The translations under genes and the position numbers were made by a program. Under the pieces are notes generated by a model, which was not told the origin of the DNA, ran no database searches, and worked only from the letters and a program-made list of their open reading frames with translations. A stretch of DNA of 64,000 nucleotides. Origin: Streptomyces melanogenes (lineage in GTDB: Bacteria > Actinomycetota > Actinomycetes > Streptomycetales > Streptomycetaceae). Below, piece by piece: positions 8,748-19,316 of the stretch. The stretch is taken from positions 558,001 to 622,000 of the forward strand of contig NZ_BMTS01000001.1 in assembly GCF_014649795.1 (NCBI RefSeq), written 5' to 3'. Positions within the stretch are counted from its first letter, which is position 1. Each line of letters begins with the position of its first letter.

Positions 8748-9727
8748 AGGCCGGTCCCCTGCGGCTCGCCGCCGTCGTGATCGCCGTGCTCCTGCTGGCG
8801 GGCGGCTCCCTCGGTTACGTCCTGCACGCCCGCCACCGCGAACGCCCGCCCCAACAGGCCGCTGCCGACGGCTCGTTCACCCTCGACGAGCCAGGACTGT
8901 ACTTCCGGGACTCGGCCACCGGCCGGGTCGCGCGCCTGCCCGCACGAGGCGCGCCGCGCGTCACCGACGGCCCTTCCTGCGACCGGTTCTACGCGGCGGG
9001 GGAGCGCGCCCTGTGCCTGCGGAAACTGCCGGGCCTGCCCGCCCGCACCCGGGCCCTCGTCCTGGACCGGCGGCTGCGCGAGGTGCGCGGCGTGACCGTC
9101 CCCGGCATCCCCAACCGGGCCCGCGTCTCCGCCTCCGGGAACCTGCTGTCCTGGACGGCGTTCGCTGTCGGTGACTCGTACGCCACCTCCGGCTTCTCCA
9201 CCCGGACCTCGGTCCTGGACCTGCGCACCGGCTATCTGATCAAGTCGATCGAAGACATCCCGCTGACGATCGGCGGCGCCCGCCACCACGCACCGGACGT
9301 CAACTACTGGGGCGTCACCTTCGCCCGCGACGACAACCGCTTCTACGCCACCGTCTCCACCCGGGGCCGCACCCACCTCGTCGAGGGCGACCTGCGGAAC
9401 TGGTCGGCGAAGGCGCTGCGCGAGAACGTCGAATGCCCGTCGCTGTCGCCGGACAACACCCGGATCGCCTTCAAGAAGAAGGTCTCCGGCGACCCTCGGG
9501 CCCCCTGGCGGCTGTACGTACTCGACCTGGCCGGGATGCGCGAGCACCCGCTCGCCGAGCCGCACAGCGTCGACGACCAGGCCGCCTGGCTGGACGACTC
9601 GACTGTCGGCTACGCGCTGCCGGGACGCGATGGACGAGCAAGCGACATCTGGTCGGTCCCGGCGGACGGCACGGGCGAGCCCCGCCTGCTGGCACCGGGC
9701 GGCTCGTCACCGGTGGCGGTGCGGTGA
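8744..9727 (+). CDS. Membrane-anchored TolB-like beta-propeller protein
   Basis: This 327-residue protein has one N-terminal membrane anchor (about residues 5-28) and an extracytoplasmic region with TolB/WD40-like propeller repeats (SLSPDNTRIAFKKK, PWRLYVLDLAGMREHPL, DIWSVPADGTGEPRLL). It overlaps the MFS gene by four bases (ATGA) and closes a three-gene operon. No enzyme motif was found. Such proteins usually act as binding or scaffold subunits at the cell surface; the partner here is unknown. Confidence 0.75.
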   Translation: MKAGPLRLAAVVIAVLLLAGGSLGYVLHARHRERPPQQAAADGSFTLDEPGLYFRDSATGRVARLPARGAPRVTDGPSCDRFYAAGERALCLRKLPGLPARTRALVLDRRLREVRGVTVPGIPNRARVSASGNLLSWTAFAVGDSYATSGFSTRTSVLDLRTGYLIKSIEDIPLTIGGARHHAPDVNYWGVTFARDDNRFYATVSTRGRTHLVEGDLRNWSAKALRENVECPSLSPDNTRIAFKKKVSGDPRAPWRLYVLDLAGMREHPLAEPHSVDDQAAWLDDSTVGYALPGRDGRASDIWSVPADGTGEPRLLAPGGSSPVAVR

Positions 9728-9748
9728 GCGGCACCAGCGGGCCCCGGG

Positions 9749-10108
9749 CTACGCCTCCCGCCGCGCGTCGGACTCCCTCGCGTGCCCGGTCACCAGTGCG
9801 CGCAGCAGCCCGGGGAAGACCTCGTCGAACTCCTCGCGGCGCAGGGCGTTCATGCGGGAGGTGCCCACGTAGTACTGGCGGATGAGTCCGGCCTCGCGCA
9901 GCACGTGGAAGTGGTGGGTGGCCGTGGACTTGCTGACCGGCAGTTCGATCGTGCCGCAGCTGAGGTCCTCGCGGGCCGCGTGGAGCTCGCCGACGATGTG
10001 CCGGCGCACGGGGTCGACCAGGGCTTCGAGCACCTGCTGGGTGCTGATCGCCCGGACGTCCGGGTGGGGCGGGATGCGCCCTCGCTCGCTCTGCCTCGCT
10101 GCTGCCAT
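9749..10108 (-). CDS. ArsR-like winged helix-turn-helix repressor
   Basis: This 119-residue ArsR/SmtB-type regulator has the recognition region STATHHFHVLREAGLIRQYYVG. None of the cysteine metal sites of ArsR or CadC is present, so it probably senses something other than a metal. The start at 10108 has a strong GGAGG site ten bases upstream; the longer frame to 10183 has none and would run through the operator array. It is divergent from the quinone-oxidoreductase-like gene at 10272, which it likely represses. Confidence 0.8.
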   Translation of the reverse strand: MAAARQSERGRIPPHPDVRAISTQQVLEALVDPVRRHIVGELHAAREDLSCGTIELPVSKSTATHHFHVLREAGLIRQYYVGTSRMNALRREEFDEVFPGLLRALVTGHARESDARREA

Positions 10109-10143
10109 CGACTGCCGACCTCCGGGGCACATCGTACGACACG

Positions 10144-10205
10144 CATCGAAGTATGACCCCCATCGAAGTACGGTCGCCATCAAAGTTTGACAGTGATCGT
10201 ACTTC
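10144..10205. promoter_or_regulatory. Operator array: three direct repeats plus an inverted copy
   Basis: Three copies of a CATCRAAGTWYG-like motif start at 10144, 10161 and 10178, an exact 17-base period, and an inverted copy (CGTACTTC, 10198-10205) follows. The third repeat ends in TTGACA (10187-10192), a good -35 box facing the oxidoreductase gene. The array lies between that gene and the divergent ArsR-like gene, so it is probably the binding site of that regulator. Confidence 0.65.
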
Positions 10206-10271
10206 CTGTTTGGCTGAGCCCCGGCGGCGCGGTCGTCGCACCGCCGTCAACTCGTAGAAGGGGGAGGCCCG

Positions 10272-11270
10272 ATGGCCAGGACGGTGCGGTTCCATGAGCT
10301 CGGAGGACCCGAGGTGCTGCGGCTCGAGGACGTGGAGGTCGGCGCGCCCAGGCCCGGTGAACTGCTGATCCGGGTGGAGGCGATCGGCATCAACCGTGCC
10401 GAGGCGCTGTTCCGCAGCGGCAACTACATCGAGCAGGTCAAGGAGTTCCCCGCCAGGCTCGGTGCCGAGGCGGCGGGAGTGGTCGAGGTCGTCGGTGCCG
10501 GGGTGACCGGCTTCGAGCCCGGCCAGGCGGTCAGCGTGGTGCCCGCGTTCTCGATGAACGCGTACGGGGTCTACGCCGAGCGCGCGATCGTCCCGGCGGC
10601 CGCGGTGGTGCACCGGCCCACCTCGCTGGACGCGGTCGGCGGCGCGGCGGTGTGGATGCCGTATCTCACCGCGTACGGGGCGCTGGTGGAGGTCGGCGGG
10701 ATGCGGGCCGGGGACACGGTCGTGCTCACCGCCGCGTCCAGCAGCGTGGGCCTGGCCGCGATCCAGGTAGCCCACCGCGTCGGGGCGGTGCCCATAGCGA
10801 CCACCCGGACCGGCGCCAAGCGGGACGCGCTGCTCAAGGCCGGGGCGGCCGAGGTGATCGCCACCGGCGAGGAGGATGTCGTCCAGCGCATACTGGACCT
10901 GACGGCGGGCCGGGGCGCCGAGTTCGTCTTCGACGCCGTCGCGGGGCCCGGTGTGCTGGACCTCGCCAGGGTGGTCGCCCCCGGCGGCACGCTCATCGAG
11001 TACGGGGCGCTGAGCGGCGAGGTGACCCCGTACCCCGGGTTCGAACTCGGTATGCCGGCGCTGAACATGCGCACCTACACCGCCCTGGAGACGACCACCG
11101 ACCCCGAGCGGCTGCGCCGGGCGGAGGCCTTCGTGACCTCCGGTCTGCGCAGCGGTGCGTTCGCGCCCACCGTGGACCGCGTGTTCGGGCTCGACGAGAT
11201 CGTCGAGGCCCACCGCTACATGGAGGCGGGTGGCCAGGTGGGCAAGATCGTGGTCGCGGTCGACCACTGA
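10272..11270 (+). CDS. Zinc-type alcohol dehydrogenase / NADPH:quinone oxidoreductase-like protein
   Basis: This 332-residue medium-chain dehydrogenase/reductase has an N-terminal GroES-like domain (LLIRVEAIGINRAEALFRSGNY) and a Rossmann domain about residues 120-265 (GDTVVLTAASSSVGLAAIQVAHRVGA). It lacks the zinc-ligand cysteines of true alcohol dehydrogenases and fits the quinone oxidoreductase branch, which reduces quinones or enones with NADPH. The ribosome site is GGGGAGG. The operator array upstream and the divergent ArsR-like gene suggest induction by a reactive substrate. Confidence 0.85.
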   Translation: MARTVRFHELGGPEVLRLEDVEVGAPRPGELLIRVEAIGINRAEALFRSGNYIEQVKEFPARLGAEAAGVVEVVGAGVTGFEPGQAVSVVPAFSMNAYGVYAERAIVPAAAVVHRPTSLDAVGGAAVWMPYLTAYGALVEVGGMRAGDTVVLTAASSSVGLAAIQVAHRVGAVPIATTRTGAKRDALLKAGAAEVIATGEEDVVQRILDLTAGRGAEFVFDAVAGPGVLDLARVVAPGGTLIEYGALSGEVTPYPGFELGMPALNMRTYTALETTTDPERLRRAEAFVTSGLRSGAFAPTVDRVFGLDEIVEAHRYMEAGGQVGKIVVAVDH

Positions 11271-11396
11271 GGTGCCGGCCGAGGTGGGGGCCGAACGGGG
11301 GAAAAGTCAGAAAAACTGGTCGGTGTGGCCGGGGGCGGTCAACTCCTCAAGAAGGTGCGTCAGCACAAGGACGCCATGCCACCGAAGGAGATCCCC

Positions 11397-12242
11397 ATGC
11401 GCTCGTACAGGCGACCGGCCCTCACCTCCGCCCTCCTCGTCGCGGCGCTTCCGGCAGCGTTGCTCCCCGTGGCCGCCCAGGCCGCGTCCCCGCCCACGCG
11501 GCCCGCGGCCGACCAGCCGCAGAGCGCGGCGCTCAACTTCGACGAGCTCGACTGCGAAGGCCCGGAGGAGGACCGGCTGCCGTCGACCGACTCGGGCCAG
11601 GGGGCAGTGCACGAGCCCGGCACCGCCGCGTTCGTCCCGGCTCCGCTCCCCGCCGGCCTGCCGCCCGCCGCGGTCAAGTGGCCCAAGAACATCCCCGACC
11701 TGGACGACGCCAAGCGCATGCTCTCCGAGCTGGAGGTCGGCACGTTCGACAGCAAGGGGTTCAAGCGGACCGACTTCGGCGGCAAGAGCTGCTGGGTCCT
11801 GCACGGAGTCGACAAGTGTTCCACGCGCGAACTCGCCCTGAAGGCCCTCTCCGACATCCCCGCCACGTTGAAGGACGGCTGCAAGGTGGTGGGCGGCCGC
11901 TGGCGCAGCGCCTACGACGACCTGACGGTCACCAACCCCCTGCGCGTCGACATCGACCACGTCGTGCCGCTCAGGGCCGCATGGGGTTCGGGCGCCCGGG
12001 ACTGGCCCGAGTACAAGCGCCGCGCGTTCGCCAACGACCTCAGCGGCTCGCCGCAGCTCATCGCGGTCTCCACCTGGAGCAACCGCGACAAGGGCGACAA
12101 GGGCCCGGACAAGTGGCTGCCCAAGGGGTACGAGTGCACGTACAGCCGCGCCTGGATCGGGGTGAAGGACTACTACGGCCTGCGGGTGACGACGGGGGAG
12201 CGCACGAAGCTGGCGGAGGTGTTGGGCGACTGCCGAGGGTAG
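11397..12242 (+). CDS. Secreted HNH/DUF1524-type nuclease
   Basis: This 281-residue protein has a Sec signal peptide (residues 1-30, ending AAQAAS) and a C-terminal HNH-like domain of the GmrSD-C/DUF1524 type: VDIDHVVPLRAAW, NDLSGSPQLIAVS, SNRDKGDKGPDKWLP. The His pair and Asn of the beta-beta-alpha metal fold are all present. Streptomyces secrete related nucleases during development. The ATG at 11397 follows a GAAGGAG site; the open frame upstream has no signal-peptide character. Confidence 0.85.
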   Translation: MRSYRRPALTSALLVAALPAALLPVAAQAASPPTRPAADQPQSAALNFDELDCEGPEEDRLPSTDSGQGAVHEPGTAAFVPAPLPAGLPPAAVKWPKNIPDLDDAKRMLSELEVGTFDSKGFKRTDFGGKSCWVLHGVDKCSTRELALKALSDIPATLKDGCKVVGGRWRSAYDDLTVTNPLRVDIDHVVPLRAAWGSGARDWPEYKRRAFANDLSGSPQLIAVSTWSNRDKGDKGPDKWLPKGYECTYSRAWIGVKDYYGLRVTTGERTKLAEVLGDCRG

Positions 12243-12311
12243 ACGCCTGGCGTGGGGCGGTGGTCCGCGTCCGGCGCGCAGGTCATACCTTGGCGCGCAT
12301 ACACTTCTGCG

Positions 12312-12671
12312 GTGGACGAGAACAACCTTCCCCCCTGCCCCGAGTGCTCCGGCGCGTACACCTACGAGATGGGCGCGCTGCTGGTCTGCCCGGAGTGCGG
12401 GCACGAGTGGTCACCCGGGGCCACCACGTCCGATGCGGGTGAGGGTGAGGCCGGGGTGATCAGGGACGCCGTCGGCAATGTGCTCGCCGACGGCGACACG
12501 GTGACCGTGATCAAGACCCTGAAGGTCAAGGGCAGCCCGACCGGCATCAAGGCGGGCACCAAGGTGCGCAACATCCGCCTCGTCGACGGTGTCGACGGGC
12601 ACGACATCGACTGCAAGGTCGAGGGCTTCGGGTCCATGCAGCTCAAGTCCAGCGTGGTCAAGAAGGCCTGA
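12312..12671 (+). CDS. phnA: PhnA/YjdM-type zinc-ribbon protein
   Basis: This protein of about 119 residues has two CPEC-type knuckles (PPCPECSGAYTYEMGALLVCPECGHEW) followed by the conserved PhnA domain (VIRDAVGNVLADGDTVTVIKTLKVKGS). The family was named for an alkylphosphonate link, but its role is not settled. The GTG at 12312 places the zinc ribbon at the N-terminus as in homologues; no strong ribosome site was seen, so the start could differ by a few codons. Confidence 0.85.
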   Translation: MDENNLPPCPECSGAYTYEMGALLVCPECGHEWSPGATTSDAGEGEAGVIRDAVGNVLADGDTVTVIKTLKVKGSPTGIKAGTKVRNIRLVDGVDGHDIDCKVEGFGSMQLKSSVVKKA

Positions 12672-12686
12672 CCGGTGCCCGTGCGC

Positions 12687-13472
12687 TCAGCCGTGGGACA
12701 CCGTGAGTTTGTAGAAACCGACCCGGGCGCCCTTGGTGGTGCTGTCCGAGGACGACTGGTTGTATGACCCGGCCTTGAAGTACTGCTTGTAGCCGTTGAA
12801 GGACGACGGGATCGGGTAGTGGGTGGTCGTGCCGTTGACCGTCAGGTCGATGGTGTGGCCGCCCGAGACGCCGATCGTGTAGCTCCACGTCTTGCCGACC
12901 GGGACATGGCCCACCGGGTGCGGGGTCTGGCCGCCCGAGGGGGAGTTCTCCGTGCCGAGGACGATGTCGCCGCTCGACCGGTAGTACAGCTCCAGCAGCG
13001 GTTTGGTGGACGAGCCGCCCGTGCCGAGGTGGATCTGCCCCACGCAGACGTTCGACGTCACGGACACCACGCGCAGGGTCGCGTCGAGCCGGTGCGTGCC
13101 GCTCAGCGACCAGTTCGCGGGGCTGCCGTCGCGGTTCATCTCGCGCAGCTCGGAGCGGGCGTAGTGGGAGTTGGGCGTGGTGACGCCCTTCTCCGGCGCC
13201 CAGAACGTCATCGCGCCGTCACGCGTGTCCGTGTAGAAGTACGCGTCCTGGAAGCCGTTGGCCCCCTTGAGCCGGGACGGCGGGATCGTGGTCGGCGAGC
13301 CGGGGGAGCCCACCGGTTCCTGGAGCGACCACACGGAGAGGTCGAAGTTGCCGCCGGGGGCGACGGTGGGGCTCGTGCTCGCTGTGGTGGCCGAGGCGGT
13401 GGGGGTGGTGAGCGCCAGGCCGCCTGCGGCGGTCGCGGTGGTCACGTATATGAGCAGGGTGCGGATGCGCAT
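12687..13472 (-). CDS. Secreted polysaccharide lyase family 7 (alginate lyase-like)
   Basis: This 261-residue protein has a signal peptide (RTLLIYVTTATAAGGLALTTPTASA) and a single PL7 beta-jelly-roll domain. The three family hallmarks are present: RSELRE, QIH and YFKAGSYNQS, so the catalytic Arg, Gln, His and Tyr are retained. It should cleave alginate or a related polyuronate by beta-elimination; QIH (not QVH) suggests polyguluronate preference, which is an inference from the family. The frame extends 22 codons further upstream, but the start at 13472 gives a normal signal peptide. Confidence 0.85.
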   Translation of the reverse strand: MRIRTLLIYVTTATAAGGLALTTPTASATTASTSPTVAPGGNFDLSVWSLQEPVGSPGSPTTIPPSRLKGANGFQDAYFYTDTRDGAMTFWAPEKGVTTPNSHYARSELREMNRDGSPANWSLSGTHRLDATLRVVSVTSNVCVGQIHLGTGGSSTKPLLELYYRSSGDIVLGTENSPSGGQTPHPVGHVPVGKTWSYTIGVSGGHTIDLTVNGTTTHYPIPSSFNGYKQYFKAGSYNQSSSDSTTKGARVGFYKLTVSHG

Positions 13473-13543
13473 GAGGGATTCCCGTCGAGTGGGGGAGTCG
13501 AGGGCCGGGTCAGTGCTCTTGGAGGTCTTGACAGCCATGCGAA

Positions 13544-13557
13544 TTCATATCTATGAA
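13544..13557. promoter_or_regulatory. Palindrome upstream of the PL7 lyase gene
   Basis: TTCATA and TATGAA arms separated by two bases form a perfect 14-base inverted repeat in an unusually A/T-rich patch 72 bases upstream of the lyase start. It could be the operator for a sugar-responsive regulator. No adjacent regulator gene is present. Confidence 0.35.
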
Positions 13558-13739
13558 CCTTGTGTTACGACGTGAACGTGGAGAACCGTAGAGCTCTGGC
13601 GTGACCGCGTCAATGGATCGCGCCAACGGCGTGAACCGGCCAAGCGTTCCGCTCACCGGAACGGCTGATCGCCGGGCGGCCCGCCGGACACTACGGTGAG
13701 GTCACCTCCGCCCGACGACGTAGAGAGGCAGGGATCGCC

Positions 13740-14324
13740 TTGTCACGAGCGAAACTTCGGATGCTGGCCGTGGGGGCCGGGATGGCCGCCGCCGTGGCCG
13801 TCACCACCCCCGTCCCGGCCGCCCAGGCCGCCGGGTCGGCCGCGCCGCAACGCGCCGCCGCCTGCTCCTACAACGTGCCGAGCCAGTTCCTGCGGCGTTG
13901 GAACGACAACCATGGTGCGGACGGCGGGTTCGGCTGTCCGGTGCAGGAGGCGTTCCAGTACGGGAACGGGCTGTACCAGTGGTTCGCGAAGGGCGCGATG
14001 GTCTGGTCCCCGAACCAGGGCGCCAACATGGTCACCTCCGTCCAGCGCTGGGGTGCCGGTCTGCGGTTCGACTGGGGCCTGAGCGACGGCTACAACTACG
14101 ACGGCTGGCTCATCAACATCCGCCGTGACGGCCAGGACATCAACGGTGACCAGGAGTGCATCGCCCACGGCGGCGGCAGCGGCGACTGCGGACGGTACGA
14201 CGGCACGGTGTACTGGAACACCCTCCAGCCCGGCCAGTACCGCATCTCGGTGGAGGGGTGTGACATCGGCTCGGGCCACACCTGCCGCCAGGGCTGGACC
14301 CTTCCCGTCTACGAATACCTGTAG
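13740..14324 (+). CDS. Secreted LGFP-repeat-like protein
   Basis: This 194-residue protein has a Sec signal peptide (residues 1-31, ending AAQAA). The middle resembles one or two LGFP repeats (GADGGFGCPVQEAFQYGNGLYQWFAKGAMVWSPNQGA), units thought to bind cell-wall components. Six or more cysteines in the mature part suggest disulphides. The start is TTG, seven bases after an AGGGA site; no ATG in frame would keep the signal peptide. Function unknown; probably a wall-associated or secreted binding protein. Confidence 0.75.
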   Translation: MSRAKLRMLAVGAGMAAAVAVTTPVPAAQAAGSAAPQRAAACSYNVPSQFLRRWNDNHGADGGFGCPVQEAFQYGNGLYQWFAKGAMVWSPNQGANMVTSVQRWGAGLRFDWGLSDGYNYDGWLINIRRDGQDINGDQECIAHGGGSGDCGRYDGTVYWNTLQPGQYRISVEGCDIGSGHTCRQGWTLPVYEYL

Positions 14325-14493
14325 CCCCAGGGCGCGACGGCAGCCCGCGTACCCCGGCGCAAGATGGTGTTTCCGGTCATTTCGCGGCTGGTTGGTTGCT
14401 TCGGTGCTCTCCGGTCGGGCGGCGGTTCTACCCTGCGGCTGTTCGCGACCGCCCGATGGGCAGGGGGCGGTTGGCCAGTGCGAGGGGGGATCG

Positions 14494-15279
14494 GTGGCCT
14501 ACGGGGGAGTACGGGCGGAGGAGGTCGCGGCGGGCCCGCCGGGGCTTGTGCCGGGGAGTGCGCCATGGCGGGGCGCGGCCGTGGAGTGCGCGCTGACCGC
14601 CGTCATGATGTTCTGCGTGGTGACGATGGTGCGCTGGCTGCTCGATCCGGCCTCGCCGCTCTTCATCGCGGACCTGCATCTCGCGCTGGGCGTCGTCGGT
14701 GCCCTGGTCGCGGTCCTGCTGGTGGGGCTGATCCTGAGCCCGCCGGGCCGAGGCTCGGGGGCACACCTCAATCCGGCCGTCAGTGTGGCCCTGTGGCTGA
14801 TGCGGGCCTTCCCGGGGCGTGCTGTTGTTCCGTACGCCGTGGGGCAGTTGCTCGGCGGACTGGCCGGGACCGCGCTGGGCCGGTTGGTGTGGGGGCCAGT
14901 GCTGCAGTCGGCGGCTCTCAGCGACGGACTGGCCCGCCCTGCTCCCGGCCGCTCCTCCATGGCGGTGTTCGCCCTGGAGGCGGCGAGCTTCGCGGCGGTG
15001 GCCCTGCTCATCAGCTTCTTCGTCGCGCATCCGGGGCTTGCCCGGCCGATGCCGTACGCGGTGGGGCTGGTGGTCGGCCTGATCATCGCGCTGCTCGGCC
15101 CGGTGAGCGGCGGGGCGGCCAACCCGGCCCGTCAGCTGGGCCCGGCGGCCGTGTCCGGCACGACGACGGCACTCTGGGCGTACTTGACGGCACCGTTCCT
15201 CGGCGCCGCGCTGGGGGCGCTGGTCCACTACGGGTTCACGTCGAAGCGCGCCAAGTCGGATACGTCCACCTCTAGTTGA
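14494..15279 (+). CDS. Aquaporin-family (MIP) channel
   Basis: This 261-residue MIP protein has six membrane segments and both pore loops: GAHLNPAVS in the first half and GGAANPARQLGP in the second. It would conduct water or small neutral solutes across the membrane. The start is a GTG after a GAGGGGGGA site; the frame runs further upstream without a ribosome site. Its last eight bases overlap the end of the convergent esterase gene. It is unrelated by context to the arsenic-linked aquaporin at 60452. Confidence 0.85.
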   Translation: MAYGGVRAEEVAAGPPGLVPGSAPWRGAAVECALTAVMMFCVVTMVRWLLDPASPLFIADLHLALGVVGALVAVLLVGLILSPPGRGSGAHLNPAVSVALWLMRAFPGRAVVPYAVGQLLGGLAGTALGRLVWGPVLQSAALSDGLARPAPGRSSMAVFALEAASFAAVALLISFFVAHPGLARPMPYAVGLVVGLIIALLGPVSGGAANPARQLGPAAVSGTTTALWAYLTAPFLGAALGALVHYGFTSKRAKSDTSTSS

Positions 15280-16807
15280 CCATCCCGTTGTTCAGCGGCA
15301 GTGCGGGAATCGTGTGATCCTGCCAGATCCGGCGGGAGGTTTCCTCCGGGTACGCGGTGACGGTCGGCCGGGTGTCGAAGAGCTGCACGAGGCGCTGCTC
15401 GGTGTCGTACGCGGGCCAGCCGGGGTCGCCCTGGGTGGCGAACGCCGTCCAGGCGGCGCGCATACGGGCGGACAGCTCCTCCGCCTCCGGGGACGGGCCC
15501 TCGCCGATGAGCATGGCGGGCTGGCCGCGGTCCAGGTTGCCGAAGACGAGCGGGACATCCAGACCGTGGCAGGCGCCGAGGGCGCCGCCCATGCCCGGGG
15601 CGGGCCAGGTCAGCTCGTAGACGTGGGCGCGTCCGCCTGCGGCGGTCTGGGCCTCGGCGAGGTGGAGGCTCGGCATCCGGAACAGGTAGTCGGACTGGAC
15701 CAGTTCGTACAACTCGTCCGGGGTGGCCGCAGGGAAACCGTCGAGGTAACCGCGTGGGCCGCCCTCGCCGGGGGCGAAGGCATCCAGGGTGGCCGCGGCC
15801 TGCTCCTGTGTCACCTCGCCGAGCAGGCCCGCGAGCGCGGTGAACAGCCGTTGTTCGTCGCGGGTGTGGCCGACGAGGAGCTCGACGTCCCGGCCGGCGC
15901 CGTCGGCCAGGGCCTGCCACGGGGTGACCGGCAGGGTGTCACCGTCGACGATGGGCGAGAACGGGATCGACCTCTGCGCGGGCTGCCCCCAACGTTCCGC
16001 CCACTGCGTCATCTTGGCGCCGACCGCGTCACCGGCGGCGGACAGCCGGACCGGGTCCACCGTGGACAGGTCGGCCACCGTGGGCCTCAGCCCCAGCTCG
16101 GCGGCGCACGCGGTGGCGATGTCGGCGGCGAGCTCCGGCGTGAAGAACGTGCCCTGCACGCTCTGGGCGACGGCCCGCCCGAAGAGCCCGGCCGCGCGGG
16201 GCATCGCAAGCAGCGCGGCCACCGATCCGCCGCCCGCCGACTGACCGAAGACCGTGACGCGGTCCGGGTCGCCGCCGAAGGCGCGGATGTTGTCACGCAC
16301 CCACTCCAGCGCGGCCACCTGGTCGAGCAGGCCCCGGTTGGCGGGCGCGCCCTCGAACTGCCCGAACCCCTCAAGCCCCACACGGTAGTTGAACGTCACC
16401 ACGACGACCCCGCCCTCGCGCGCGAGACGTCCGCCGTCGTACTCGGGCAGCCCGGACATGCCGATCACATACGCGCCGCCCTGGATCCAGGCCATCACCG
16501 GCAGCCCGGCGCCGGGGCTCGGCTCCGGCGACCATACGTTCACGGTCAGCCAGTCGTCGCCCACCGTGTCCCGCGCCAGCGCGTCCATACCGAAGTGGCC
16601 GCCTTGCGGGGGCGGCGGCCCGTACGCCGCGGCCGCCCGCACCCCGTCCCACCCCCGAACGGCCCGAGGCGCCGCGAACCGCAGCGCACCGACGGGCGCC
16701 TCGGCATACGGAATCCCCCGAAAGACCCCCACCCCCGCCTCCCGACCACCACGCACTGCCCCGGCCGCCGTACGGACCACGAACTCGGACGCGGCACCAC
16801 TCATCAC
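15272..16807 (-). CDS. Type B carboxylesterase (para-nitrobenzyl esterase-like)
   Basis: This 511-residue alpha/beta hydrolase of the carboxylesterase type-B family has EDWLTVNV-like WLTVNVWSPE, an oxyanion-hole region WIQGGAYVIG, and the nucleophile elbow GQSAGGGSVAALLAMP. The length is normal for the family. No signal peptide, so probably cytoplasmic. It would hydrolyse small esters. It stands alone between convergent and divergent genes; Met1 and Met2 are adjacent start options. Confidence 0.88.
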   Translation of the reverse strand: MMSGAASEFVVRTAAGAVRGGREAGVGVFRGIPYAEAPVGALRFAAPRAVRGWDGVRAAAAYGPPPPQGGHFGMDALARDTVGDDWLTVNVWSPEPSPGAGLPVMAWIQGGAYVIGMSGLPEYDGGRLAREGGVVVVTFNYRVGLEGFGQFEGAPANRGLLDQVAALEWVRDNIRAFGGDPDRVTVFGQSAGGGSVAALLAMPRAAGLFGRAVAQSVQGTFFTPELAADIATACAAELGLRPTVADLSTVDPVRLSAAGDAVGAKMTQWAERWGQPAQRSIPFSPIVDGDTLPVTPWQALADGAGRDVELLVGHTRDEQRLFTALAGLLGEVTQEQAAATLDAFAPGEGGPRGYLDGFPAATPDELYELVQSDYLFRMPSLHLAEAQTAAGGRAHVYELTWPAPGMGGALGACHGLDVPLVFGNLDRGQPAMLIGEGPSPEAEELSARMRAAWTAFATQGDPGWPAYDTEQRLVQLFDTRPTVTAYPEETSRRIWQDHTIPALPLNNGMVN

Positions 16808-16968
16808 GACTCCCTCAACTGGGCAGGCGGCGCGACCGCAGGGGCTCGCATCGGCCCGGACACTTCGGATGATCCCGCCGTGTCATGGGGGGCGCCACTC
16901 AATTACGGGCGCAGTCGAGGTCGATAGTCCGCCCCACGCCTGATCGACCTGCCGGTAGCGTGATCGGT

Positions 16969-19174
<2,206 letters not shown>

Positions 19175-19268
19175 TTATTGCCTCCGCCGTCTGCGACAAA
19201 TGCCGTACGGGTGTGGCGAGTCAGTCCAGTTGGACACGCGTGAACTATGGCGTGCGCCTCGCTAGCGT

Positions 19269-19284
19269 GGGTCAGATCTGACCC
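19269..19284. promoter_or_regulatory. 16-base perfect palindrome upstream of the SDR gene
   Basis: GGGTCAGATCTGACCC reads identically on both strands and ends about 30 bases before the SDR start codon. Its position fits an operator over the promoter or 5' untranslated region. It does not resemble the StrR-type palindrome at 42096. Confidence 0.4.
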
Positions 19285-19316
19285 CTTGGGAACGTCGTCT
19301 CCGGAAGGACATGTAC

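Noticed and set aside
10144..10205. CRISPR-like array
   Set aside because: Repeats are about 14 bases with 3-base gaps and no spacers; position between divergent genes fits an operator.
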